From Thermoleophilia bacterium (GTDB taxonomy: Bacteria; Actinomycetota; Thermoleophilia; Gaiellales; F1-60-MAGs149), in NCBI GenBank assembly GCA_009694475.1, contig SHUX01000009.1:1-36747 (forward strand): a DNA stretch of 36,747 bases. Direction: 5' to 3'. A program made the position numbers and the translations under genes. Shown piece after piece: positions 7,308 to 16,397 of the stretch (positions are counted from its first letter, which is position 1; each line of letters starts with the position of its first letter). Under the pieces are notes generated by a model. It did no database searches. It saw only the letters and a program-made list of their open reading frames with translations, and was not told the origin of the DNA.

Positions 7308-8774
7308 CTACGCCTCAGTGGCTTCTGCGTCAGCCTCGGTCACAGCGACTTCGGCAACGGCCGCTTCGACGATCGACTCGACCTCAGCCTCGACAACGGT
7401 CTCTTCGACGATCGACTCGACCTCAGCCTCGACAACGGTCTCTTCGGTAGCAGCAGCGGCAGCCAACTTGGCGGCATGCTCGGCCACGACGGCAGCGGCG
7501 ACCTCAGCAGCCATGCCGGGCGGCAGGAGACCTTCGAGGTCGTACTCACCTTCCTCGACATGATCGAGTTCGAGATCGGGGGCACCACCGGGCTCCGCAA
7601 TCGGCTCATCGGGATCGATAAACGGTCCGCCGCCGGGAATCAGGCTGATCGGCGCGAGTACGGGATCGCCCGGCAAGACCTGTTTCATCGAGAGTGACAG
7701 ACGTCGACGCTCGGCATCAATCTCGATGATGCGCACGAGCACATGGTCTGTCTGCGAGACGATCTCACGCGGGTTCTCGATGTGGCGCTCAGCCAATTCT
7801 GAGATGTGCACGAGGCCCTCAACGCCCTGCAAGATCTCAACGAAGGCGCCAAACGTGACCACCTTGGTCGCTCGACCGTGCACGACATCGCCCTGCTGGT
7901 AACTCTCCAGCACTCGCTGCCACGGATCTGCTTGCGTCTGCTTCAGGCCGAGCGAGATGCGCTGCCGGTCGCGGTCTACGTCGAGCACCTTGACCTCGAC
8001 CTCCTGGCCGATCTCAAGCAGTTCGGATGGATGGTTGACGTGACTCCACGACAGTTCGGAGATATGGATCAGGCCATCGATCCCGTCAAGATCGACGAAG
8101 GCACCGAAGTCGACGATGTTCGAGACGAGACCCTTGACGGTCTTGCCTGGCGCGAGATCATCGAGGATGCGTTGACGCACCTCACGGCGTTCCTCCTCGA
8201 GCATCGCACGGCGTGACAACACGACGTTGTTGCGCGAACGGTTGAGCTCGATCACCTTGCAGCGCAGCTCTTGGCCACGAAACTCCTCAAGATCCTGGAC
8301 TCGGCGAATATCGACCAGTGAGGCGGGCAGAAAGCCGCGCACGCCAAGATCGATAATCAGGCCGCCCTTAACGACCTCGATCACGGTACCGTCGACAGGC
8401 TCGCCACTCTCAGCGGCGGCCTCGATGCGCTTCCACGCTTTCTCAAAGCGGGCGCGCTTCTTGGACAGGATCAGACGTCCGTCTGCATCCTCCTTTGTCA
8501 TCACCAGCGCATCGACCTCTTCGCCAAGTTCGACCTCGTCAGACGGGTCGACGCTGCGCCGAATCGAAAGTTCCGCGACAGGAATCACGCCCTCGCTCTT
8601 GTAGCCGATGTCGATCAGGACCTCGTCCTTGTCGATGCGCACAACCTTGCCAGTGACAACGTCACCCTCGGAGAACTCCGAGATTGTTGCGTCGTAGTTC
8701 GGCACCATCTCGCCGTTAACTTCGATCCAAACGCTCGGATCGTCTGCGATCATCTCTTCTGTGGTCTGTGGCAT
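7308..8774 (-). CDS. rpsA: 30S ribosomal protein S1
   Basis: Four consecutive S1 domains (VVTGKVVRIDKDEVLIDIGYKSEGVIP; GTVIEVVKGGLIIDLGVRGFLPASL; GLVSNIVDFGAFVDLDGIDGLIHISELS; GRATKVVTFGAFVEILQGVEGLVHISEL). Likely start MPQTTEEMIADD at 8774 (ORF extends to 8831). Confidence 0.95.
   Translation of the reverse strand: MPQTTEEMIADDPSVWIEVNGEMVPNYDATISEFSEGDVVTGKVVRIDKDEVLIDIGYKSEGVIPVAELSIRRSVDPSDEVELGEEVDALVMTKEDADGRLILSKKRARFEKAWKRIEAAAESGEPVDGTVIEVVKGGLIIDLGVRGFLPASLVDIRRVQDLEEFRGQELRCKVIELNRSRNNVVLSRRAMLEEERREVRQRILDDLAPGKTVKGLVSNIVDFGAFVDLDGIDGLIHISELSWSHVNHPSELLEIGQEVEVKVLDVDRDRQRISLGLKQTQADPWQRVLESYQQGDVVHGRATKVVTFGAFVEILQGVEGLVHISELAERHIENPREIVSQTDHVLVRIIEIDAERRRLSLSMKQVLPGDPVLAPISLIPGGGPFIDPDEPIAEPGGAPDLELDHVEEGEYDLEGLLPPGMAAEVAAAVVAEHAAKLAAAAATEETVVEAEVESIVEETVVEAEVESIVEAAVAEVAVTEADAEATEA
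7364..7441 (-). repeat. Perfect 2 x 39-bp tandem repeat in the rpsA C-terminal tail
   Basis: cttcgacgatcgactcgacctcagcctcgacaacggtct occurs identically at 7364-7402 and 7403-7441, encoding a repeated 13-aa acidic/hydrophobic unit (VVEAEVESIVEET frame). Confidence 0.95.
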
Positions 8775-8861
8775 CGGTAGAGGACTGTCCTTATCGGGTG
8801 AGCGTGCGAGGTGAGCCGGTTGGCTCGACAACGGTGAAAACGATACCAGCGGCCCGAATCC

Positions 8862-8877
8862 GGGGCGACAGCGCCCC
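8862..8877 (-). terminator. Candidate terminator hairpin downstream of polA
   Basis: GGGGCG-ACAG-CGCCCC perfect 6-bp stem immediately after the polA stop codon; no adjacent U-tract. Confidence 0.4.
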
Positions 8878-8879
8878 TA

Positions 8880-11483
8880 CTACTCCTTGGCTGCGGCCCA
8901 CGTTGGACCAATCCCCGCGTCGGCAACCAGCGGCGGATCGAGGGTGTAGGCGCTCGTCATTTCCTCCACAACGAGGGCGCAGACCGTCTCTGCAGACGCG
9001 CTGGCAACCTCAAAGACGAGTTCATCGTGCACCTGCAGGACGAGCGCGGCATCGTGCCGCTCGTCGCGTAGCCGACGATCGCAGGCGATCATCGCCACCT
9101 TGATGATGTCTGCTGCACTGCCTTGGATCAGCGAATTGACCGCCAACCGCTCGCCCAACTGATGGATCTGACGATTTTGAGCCCGCAACTCGGGGATCGG
9201 TCGTTGACGGCCAAGCAGGGTTCGTACATAGCCACGCTCGGCCGTATCCGCAATCGTTGAGGCGATAAAGGCCTGCACTGCTGGATAGCGTCCCAAGTAT
9301 GTGTCGATGTACTGTTGGGCGACGTCGCGGTCGATCTCCAACTGCTCGGCCAGGCCGTAGGCTGAGATCCCGTAGATGATCCCGAAGTTGACGGCCTTGG
9401 CTCGGTCCCGTTCCTCTTTCGTGACATCGCCTGCTGGCTTACCGAGGACCTCTGCGGCCGTTGCGAGGTGGACATCCTCACCACGGCGAAACGCATCGAC
9501 GAGCCCCGGCTCTTGGCACAGGTGCGCGAGGATCCTCAACTCGACCTGTGAGTAGTCGCAGGCAATCAACTGACGTCCAGGCGCCGCGACGAAGGCGGCG
9601 CGAATCTCTTGACCGATTGGGGTTCGCACGGGAATCGCCTGCAGGTTTGGGCTGGTGCAGGAGAGGCGCCCCGTGGCTGCTGTGTGTTGCGAAAACGTGG
9701 TGTGGACCCGCCCATCGTCCGCCGCTGCCTCGGGTAGTGCACGCAGATACGTCGACAACAGCTTGGACAATTCGCGCCAGCGCTCGATGATCGGGATGAT
9801 CGGTGAGCGGGAGCGCAGTTTCGCCAGCACGGTGCGATCCGTTGAGGGTCCGGTCTTACCCGAACTCTGGACCGGAAGTTCGAGTCGACCAAACAGGATC
9901 TCTCCCAACTGTTTTGGCGAGCCTAGGGCAAACGGTCCACCCGCTAAACGGTGGGCCTCCGTTTCCAATTCCGCAAGCTCGATTGCACAGCGCTCGGCGA
10001 TGGCCTCCAGCGCAGGGCTGTCGACGGCAATTCCAACGCGTTCCATCTTGGCCAAGACGGGCACGAGTGGCAGTTCGAGATCGGCGAGTAGCCCGAGCAG
10101 ATGGCGATCGGCAAGACGCTCAGACAAGAGTGGGTAGAGCCTGCGCGCCCCGAGTGCCTGCCGCAGTGCCTCGCTGCCGTCGCCGTCGGTCTCGATCGCC
10201 AGCCCGTACTCGCGCAACAGGTCGTCAAAGGCATAGCCGCTGCGCCCTGGGTCGAGCAGGTACGCCGCTAAGGCCGTATCGAAGGCTGGGGCGATCCGTT
10301 CGGCGCCGAGTACACGCAACGTAACCTTGGCGTCATGAGCGATCAGGCCGGGTCCGTCCAGCGCGTCGGCGAGGCCCGCTTCGTCTGCGGCCACAACCCA
10401 GCTGCCGGCATCGCTCGCGACGGCGAGAAATCCGTCGACGATGGCGACGCCAGCCTCGCTACAGTCGGACAGTGCAACAGCCAAGTCGACGCCGGTTATG
10501 ACCTCACCTCGCAGCACTGGTCCGGTCGCCACAGGCGTGTTGAGCGTCAACGCCGGCAGCAGCGTCTCGAGGTCGTCGAGTCGGCGCAGCAACGCGTGCA
10601 TCTCCCACGTGCGAAACAACTCGGCGAGACGCGACCGATCGGGTGGGGAACCCATTTCGCCAGCAGGATTAAAGTCAGCCAATTCGGGGATGTCACGCAC
10701 GATCGTGCCTAATTCGCGTGATCGAAACGCATCCTCGCGGTGGTCGAGCAATGACTGCTTGCGTTTCGGACCACTGATCTCTTCAAGATGGTCGTAGACG
10801 CCCTCGAGAGAGCCAAATCGTTGCAACAGTTCGGCGGCGGTCTTCTCGCCAATCCCAGGCACCCCCGGGATGTCGTCGGACGTGTCACCTTTTAGGCCGA
10901 TCAGATCGGGTACCGCCGTGTGGGGCACGCCGAGCCGTTCGGCTACCCGGGCGGGCGTGTAGACGAGCACGTCGGTCATGCCACGCGGCGTCATCATCAG
11001 GCAAACGCGATCGGAGACGAGCTGAAAAGCGTCACGGTCTGTCGAGACGACACAGGTGGCGATGCCCTGTTCGTCGGCGATCCGCGTAAGCGTGCCGATC
11101 ACGTCATCGGCTTCGCGCGTCAGGACACTGAGGTTGCGATAGCCGAACGCCTCGACGAGTTCGGGAAAAAACGCGCGCTGTTGTTTAAGCAACTCTGGCG
11201 TCGGCTTACGTGTCGCCTTGTAGCCCGGGTGCAGCGCAAGTCGCTCGGTTGGCTTCTCGTCCCAGCAGACAATCACGCCGCTCGGTGTGTAGTCCTGCAG
11301 TAGCTTCAGCAGCATGCTCGCAAACCCGAACAGCGCCCCGGTCGGGAACCCCGTGCTGGTCGCAAAATCCTCGGGCAACGCGTAGTACGCTCGGTAGGCG
11401 AGCGAGTTGCCGTCGACGAGGAATAGGCGACTGGCGCGTGCCGGTCCATCGTTGAGGTCGAGTTCGGAGGCCTTCTTGGGCAT
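8880..11483 (-). CDS. polA: DNA polymerase I
   Basis: 867 aa; N-terminal 5'-3' exonuclease (FLVDGNSLAYRAYYALP, GLKGDTSDDIPGVPGIGEKTA), polymerase motifs DYSQVELRILAHL, RDRAKAVNFGIIYGISAYGL and LQVHDELVFEV. Confidence 0.97.
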   Translation of the reverse strand: MPKKASELDLNDGPARASRLFLVDGNSLAYRAYYALPEDFATSTGFPTGALFGFASMLLKLLQDYTPSGVIVCWDEKPTERLALHPGYKATRKPTPELLKQQRAFFPELVEAFGYRNLSVLTREADDVIGTLTRIADEQGIATCVVSTDRDAFQLVSDRVCLMMTPRGMTDVLVYTPARVAERLGVPHTAVPDLIGLKGDTSDDIPGVPGIGEKTAAELLQRFGSLEGVYDHLEEISGPKRKQSLLDHREDAFRSRELGTIVRDIPELADFNPAGEMGSPPDRSRLAELFRTWEMHALLRRLDDLETLLPALTLNTPVATGPVLRGEVITGVDLAVALSDCSEAGVAIVDGFLAVASDAGSWVVAADEAGLADALDGPGLIAHDAKVTLRVLGAERIAPAFDTALAAYLLDPGRSGYAFDDLLREYGLAIETDGDGSEALRQALGARRLYPLLSERLADRHLLGLLADLELPLVPVLAKMERVGIAVDSPALEAIAERCAIELAELETEAHRLAGGPFALGSPKQLGEILFGRLELPVQSSGKTGPSTDRTVLAKLRSRSPIIPIIERWRELSKLLSTYLRALPEAAADDGRVHTTFSQHTAATGRLSCTSPNLQAIPVRTPIGQEIRAAFVAAPGRQLIACDYSQVELRILAHLCQEPGLVDAFRRGEDVHLATAAEVLGKPAGDVTKEERDRAKAVNFGIIYGISAYGLAEQLEIDRDVAQQYIDTYLGRYPAVQAFIASTIADTAERGYVRTLLGRQRPIPELRAQNRQIHQLGERLAVNSLIQGSAADIIKVAMIACDRRLRDERHDAALVLQVHDELVFEVASASAETVCALVVEEMTSAYTLDPPLVADAGIGPTWAAAKE

Positions 11484-11523
11484 AGAGGGAGACTAGTCGC
11501 ACCGCAACCACGCTACGCTGCGA

Positions 11524-12963
11524 ATGATGGCTACGCACCACTCCGCGTCCTACAGTTTGACGATTCGCGCGGTGATTCCGCACGAACCTGGGCAGTTCGC
11601 TCGTGTTGCCGCTGTGATCGGCGAGGCCGATGCGGTCCTCGGTGCGATTGATCTCGTACGCGTCGATACAGGGTCGGTCGTGCGCGACATCAGCGTGCTG
11701 TGTGCGAATGAGGAGCACGGCTACCGCGTCGTCGATGCGATCCGCGCCATCGATGGCATCCGCGTCGTCAATGTCTCGGACCGCACGTTCTTGATGCACA
11801 CGGGCGGCAAGATCGAGATGGCTCCCAAGGTGTCGATTCGCACCCGCGACGATCTTTCGATGGCCTATACCCCCGGCGTGGCACGCGTCTGTCAGGCGAT
11901 TGTCGACGAGCCGGAGATGGTCTGGAATCTCACGTCCAAGGGCAACACGATCGCTGTTGTCACCGACGGCACAGCCGTGCTCGGTCTAGGCAATATTGGG
12001 CCCGAAGCTGCGATGCCGGTGATGGAGGGGAAGGCGATGTTGTTCAAAGAGTTTGGAGGCGTTGACGCCTGGCCGATCTGTCTCGATACAACGGATCCTG
12101 ACGAGATTGTCTTGTGTGTCAAAGCCCTCGCCCCCGCCTTCGGAGGCATCAACCTTGAGGATATCGCCGCGCCGCGCTGCTTTGAGATCGAACGTCGCCT
12201 CCAGGCGGCACTTGATATTCCCGTCTTCCACGACGACCAACACGGCACCGCGATCACGGTGTTCGCTGCCCTTCGTAACGCTCTCCGCGTGGTTGGGAAG
12301 GAACTCGAGGAGGTTCGAATTGCCATTATCGGAACCGGTGCAGCCGGCACTGCCGTCACGGAAATGCTGCTGACTGGCGGGGCGACCCACATTATTGGCT
12401 GTGATATCGATGGCATCGTTCATCGCGATCGCCCCGGCCTCGACAGCACGCTTCTGGCCTACGCCGAGCGCACGAATCCGCTCGGCCTGACGGGTCAAGC
12501 GGCTGGGGCGGTAGCTGACGCGGACGTCGTGATTGGGCTCTCTCGGCCCGGCACAATTACCGTGGAGATGGTGCGGTCGATGGCCGCAAAGCCGATCGTC
12601 TTCGCGATGGCGAACCCGACGCCAGAAGTGCTGCCCGGCGAGGTCGAAGGCATTGTCGCCGTGATGGCCACAGGGCGTAGTGACTATCCGAATCAGATCA
12701 ACAACGTGCTGGCCTTCCCCGGTATCTTCCGTGGCGCACTCGATGTTCGGGCCCGAGAGATTACGTCGGGCATGAAGATCGCCGCCGCGAAAGCGATTGC
12801 CGACGTGATCACGACCGACGAACTCGCACCCGACTACATCGTGCCAAGCGTCTTCAATCGCAAGGTCGTCGAGAACGTCGCCCAGGCCGTCGCGGCCGCA
12901 GCGCGTTTGGACGGCGTCGCACGACGGCACGATGGCGACGAAACCGACGCTCCTGTCGGCTAA
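11524..12963 (+). CDS. NAD-dependent malic enzyme with N-terminal ACT domain
   Basis: 479 aa; ACT-like N-terminus (YSLTIRAVIPHEPGQFARVAAVIGEADAVLGAIDLV), then AYTPGVARVCQAI, VTDGTAVLGLGNIGPEAAMPVMEGKAMLFKEF and HDDQHGTAITV. Confidence 0.94.
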   Translation: MMATHHSASYSLTIRAVIPHEPGQFARVAAVIGEADAVLGAIDLVRVDTGSVVRDISVLCANEEHGYRVVDAIRAIDGIRVVNVSDRTFLMHTGGKIEMAPKVSIRTRDDLSMAYTPGVARVCQAIVDEPEMVWNLTSKGNTIAVVTDGTAVLGLGNIGPEAAMPVMEGKAMLFKEFGGVDAWPICLDTTDPDEIVLCVKALAPAFGGINLEDIAAPRCFEIERRLQAALDIPVFHDDQHGTAITVFAALRNALRVVGKELEEVRIAIIGTGAAGTAVTEMLLTGGATHIIGCDIDGIVHRDRPGLDSTLLAYAERTNPLGLTGQAAGAVADADVVIGLSRPGTITVEMVRSMAAKPIVFAMANPTPEVLPGEVEGIVAVMATGRSDYPNQINNVLAFPGIFRGALDVRAREITSGMKIAAAKAIADVITTDELAPDYIVPSVFNRKVVENVAQAVAAAARLDGVARRHDGDETDAPVG

Positions 12964-14567
12964 GAGGCGATCACGAGTCCAGAGGTTGTCCGCCTGACGA
13001 TTCCACCCGGACCCGAGATGGTGACCCGGCAGGCAACGGTCCTTCCGGCATCGACGGTGCGAGGAACAAACGTTGCAGCCGTTTGGTCTGCCAGTGCCTG
13101 ATCGTCCCGCAGCCATTGGCGCACCACGACGAAGGGGCGCGTACCCGACCAGTGGCCTAGATCGCAATGTAGCGTGGTGCCGACGGCGGCCGTCCCGCGC
13201 AGGTGCGGACGTCGGATCGCCACCGGAGGCGTTGCCACGCTCAGTTCGATTCGCTCGGTGGTGCTCGTGATGGCGCCGTCGAAGGTGGCGATGCGGAACT
13301 CGAGTTGTCGACCACGGGGCACGCCACTACGAGCGAAGGAGATGATCGTCGGCTCGCTAGCGGCCGGCGCGACTTGCCAGGGGGCCGCCTTGAACTTCAG
13401 GTCAGAGCCGCCCTCGATCCGCCACTGCACGTCAGTCGCGTGCGGGGCGAGCACGAACGTCGTCGTGACCTGCCGATAGGCCGACCAAACGGCCTCCACT
13501 GCTGTGACGAGGTTCGGTCCGGGGGTGGCCGTCTTGCTGGCGGCCGGTCCCTCACCGTTGATATTGAGGGCGCTGACGAGCACCGTCAATGGTGCACCAT
13601 TGACTAGCCCCGCTAAATCGAGTCGGCGGACTGTTCCTCCAACGTCAATTTGGTGGCCGGTTTCGGCGATGCGGATCCGGAAACCCGTTGGGTCTGTTGC
13701 CTCCACGCACGGCTTACTCGACTCCCAGTTGACGACCAACGAACCATCGTCCGTTGCCAAGGCGACGTCGGGTGCGCCGGGCAGGCCGATCGTGCTCTCG
13801 ATCCAACAGCGATTGTGGGCGGCCAGCGAGTAGACGCCGGGATAGTCGTTGAGCGCGCAGCCTGTACCCCACGAGACGACGCCAACCAAGATGCCGCTCG
13901 CGCCAGCACCACTGACGAGTGGACCACCACTATCCCCCGCACACGCATCCTTGTCTGGTAACGCAGCGCAGAACATGGCCGCCGTTGCAAAAGCCTTCGT
14001 GCCGTACGCCGTTGCGCAGGTGTCCGCCGGACTGACACGCACGGCCGTTTGTCGCAGCAGAGTGACGCCTGGACCGTAGGTATCGTCGCGCGAGGAGTAT
14101 GCGGTTGAGCCCCAGCCGGCCACGTGCAGCAGCGTGCCGACCGCCGGGGCCTTCGTTCCGGTCGCGATCGGGATCACGGGGGCCGTCGTTGCTGAGGTGA
14201 GATGCACGAGCATGAGGTCCGCGCGTGGTGCGCCCTTCACTGGCTGTCTATAGAGCGGGTGGCGAAGTTGGCGATCGACCATCAGCACTTGGCGATTGGG
14301 CGCAGCGAGATCTGTCGCGCCGGCTACCACTTGGACGGCAGAGGCGGAGTAGAGGCGGCAGTGTCCGGCGGTCAAGACCCATTGGGGCGCCACGACCGCG
14401 CCGCCACAGAACGACGAGCCGTGCTTGGTCTCCAGAGCGGCGACAAAACCCCAATCGGCAGCGGTAGCCTCCTGCCCGCCGACGATGCGGGGCGTTGCCG
14501 CCAGCGCGCTGCCGGTCAGCGCTGCGACGTAGAGGCAGAGCGTGAGCACGAGTCCGAAGCGCATCAA
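12960..14567 (-). CDS. Secreted trypsin-like (S1 family) serine protease with C-terminal Fn3-/Ig-like domains
   Basis: Signal peptide, RIVGGQEATAADWGF activation site, TAGHC, ADLMLVHL, DACAGDSGGPL catalytic motifs; C-terminal Fn3-like region and PHLRGTAAVGTTLHCDLGHWSGTRP...QWLRDDQ Ig-like module. Confidence 0.92.
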   Translation of the reverse strand: MMRFGLVLTLCLYVAALTGSALAATPRIVGGQEATAADWGFVAALETKHGSSFCGGAVVAPQWVLTAGHCRLYSASAVQVVAGATDLAAPNRQVLMVDRQLRHPLYRQPVKGAPRADLMLVHLTSATTAPVIPIATGTKAPAVGTLLHVAGWGSTAYSSRDDTYGPGVTLLRQTAVRVSPADTCATAYGTKAFATAAMFCAALPDKDACAGDSGGPLVSGAGASGILVGVVSWGTGCALNDYPGVYSLAAHNRCWIESTIGLPGAPDVALATDDGSLVVNWESSKPCVEATDPTGFRIRIAETGHQIDVGGTVRRLDLAGLVNGAPLTVLVSALNINGEGPAASKTATPGPNLVTAVEAVWSAYRQVTTTFVLAPHATDVQWRIEGGSDLKFKAAPWQVAPAASEPTIISFARSGVPRGRQLEFRIATFDGAITSTTERIELSVATPPVAIRRPHLRGTAAVGTTLHCDLGHWSGTRPFVVVRQWLRDDQALADQTAATFVPRTVDAGRTVACRVTISGPGGIVRRTTSGLVIAS

Positions 14568-14574
14568 ATCAACC

Positions 14575-15522
14575 CTACCGTCGTTTCGTGGCCGTCACGA
14601 TACGTACGTCTGCCACATCACACCCGATTTGCGCGATGAGAGCATCAAGATCGTCGTAGACCTCTTGGCTGCGCAGCCGTTCGACGAACTCCAGACGGAT
14701 CGGTGCGCCATAGATCTCGGCGCCGTCGTAGTCGAGCAGATGGGCCTCGACCCGCACGTCGGCGACATCGCCGAAGTGCGGGTTACGACCGATGCTGATC
14801 GCCGCAGGAAAGCGCTGCTCGCCCGGCGAGAGCAAAGCCCAACCAGCGTAGACCCCTTCGGCAGGAATCTGTTGTCCTGGTACGAGCGAAACGTTGGCCG
14901 TCGGGAAGCCGATCTCCCGTCCACGGTGGTCGCCATGTACCACGGCGCCCTCAACCGAGACACGACGACCGAGTAGTCGTCCGGCGTGCACGACGTCTCC
15001 CTCCGCGACGAGGTGACGGATACGCGATGACGAGATCTTCTCGCGATCGGAGTCGACGAGCTGAATGGCGGCAACCTCGACGCCCCGCTCGGCACAGAGG
15101 CGCCGGAGAACGTCGACTGTGCCCGCTCGATCATGCCCGAACCGAAAATCCTCGCCGACGACGACGCCCACGGCCCCAAGCTGTTCAACGAGAATGTAAT
15201 CGACAAACTCCTCAGCACTGAGTGCCGCGATGACTGGCGTGAAGCGCAGCAGTACGACCTCCTCTACCCCGGCCTCACCCAGCAAGCGTACGCGTTGCGT
15301 GACCCCGGCGAGCGTATCGGCGGGTGTGCCTGGACGCAGCAGGGTGACGGGGCGTGGGTGGAAGGTTGCGGCACACGGCACAGACTCGAGTGCATGCGCC
15401 ATCTCGACTGCAGCAGCGATTACGGCCTGATGACCGAGGTGGACGCCATCGAAGGTTCCAAGTGCGACGCAGCGACGCCGCGGCGGCACCTCATTGAGGC
15501 TCTGATACAGCGTCAACGTCAT
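14575..15522 (-). CDS. ribF: Bifunctional riboflavin kinase/FAD synthetase
   Basis: ALGTFDGVHLGHQAVI, VGEDFRFGHDRAGTVDVL, SSSRIRHLVAEGDV and GFPTANVSL...GVYAGWA. Confidence 0.96.
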   Translation of the reverse strand: MTLTLYQSLNEVPPRRRCVALGTFDGVHLGHQAVIAAAVEMAHALESVPCAATFHPRPVTLLRPGTPADTLAGVTQRVRLLGEAGVEEVVLLRFTPVIAALSAEEFVDYILVEQLGAVGVVVGEDFRFGHDRAGTVDVLRRLCAERGVEVAAIQLVDSDREKISSSRIRHLVAEGDVVHAGRLLGRRVSVEGAVVHGDHRGREIGFPTANVSLVPGQQIPAEGVYAGWALLSPGEQRFPAAISIGRNPHFGDVADVRVEAHLLDYDGAEIYGAPIRLEFVERLRSQEVYDDLDALIAQIGCDVADVRIVTATKRR

Positions 15523-16397
15523 GCCGGAACCAGCACGATCTTCGGCACGGCAACGCCCGCCTCGACGCGAGCCACGGCTATCAGTTCTCCGGCCACGTCG
15601 AGCAGCGCAACATCATCGTCACCGCCGAGGTCGACGGCAATGCGGCCGCCGTGTCCCACGACAGCGCGTTCGTCAGACGTCAGCGTTCTCTGTTCGAGGC
15701 CGGCGACCGCGGCCCGAGAAGGAAGCCACGCCAGGGCACCAGCCGGCGCGGCTGCGATCAGATCCGGTGCGCTGGCGGCGCTGACAGAGAACGAACCGAC
15801 CTCTGTTCGTCGCAACTGAGTCAGATAGGCTCCCGTTTCAACGAGTTCGCCGAGGTCGCGGGCGAGGCTGCGGATGTAGGTGCCCGATCCGCAACGCACT
15901 GTCACTGTGGCCTGTTGAGAGTTAAAGTCGAAGTGCATCAGCGTGAAGGCGTTGACGGCAACGCGTCGTGTCGGCACGGTAACCGTCTCGCCACGCCGGA
16001 AACGCCGATAGGCACGCTCACCGTCAATGTGGATCGCGCTGGCCGCCGGTGGAATCTGATTGATCTCGCCTGTCAACTGTGGCAGCGCAGCACAGACGGC
16101 CTGCTCCGAGGTCTGTTTCCCGGTGGCCGTCAACTCGCCTTCCGGATCCTCTGTCGTGGAGTGCACGCCAAACTGGATGGTCGCCTCGTAGGTCTTGTCG
16201 GCACCGACAAGGTAGGGTGCAAGGCGTGTCGCACGACCCGTCAGGACCAACAGGAGACCCGTGGCGAACGGGTCGAGAGTGCCGGCGTGCCCTAACTTCT
16301 TGCCGTAGGTTGGCCGCAGTCGCGAGATAGCTCCGAAAGAACTGATACCGGCCGGCTTGTCAACCAATACAAGACCAGGGGGAATTCCCTCAGGCAC
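15519..16397 (-). CDS. truB: tRNA pseudouridine(55) synthase TruB
   Basis: LVDKPAGISSF, KLGHAGTLDPFATGLLLVLTGRATRLA, GSGTYIRSLARDLGE. Confidence 0.96.
   Translation of the reverse strand: MPEGIPPGLVLVDKPAGISSFGAISRLRPTYGKKLGHAGTLDPFATGLLLVLTGRATRLAPYLVGADKTYEATIQFGVHSTTEDPEGELTATGKQTSEQAVCAALPQLTGEINQIPPAASAIHIDGERAYRRFRRGETVTVPTRRVAVNAFTLMHFDFNSQQATVTVRCGSGTYIRSLARDLGELVETGAYLTQLRRTEVGSFSVSAASAPDLIAAAPAGALAWLPSRAAVAGLEQRTLTSDERAVVGHGGRIAVDLGGDDDVALLDVAGELIAVARVEAGVAVPKIVLVPA

Noticed and set aside
7364-7441. Direct repeats considered as a possible CRISPR-like array
   Set aside because: Only two abutting copies, no spacers, in frame inside rpsA; a simple coding tandem duplication.
11986-13167. 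393-aa minus-strand ORF antisense to the malic enzyme
   Set aside because: Lies on the opposite strand of a confidently identified enzyme; Arg/Gly/Asp-rich shadow-ORF composition.
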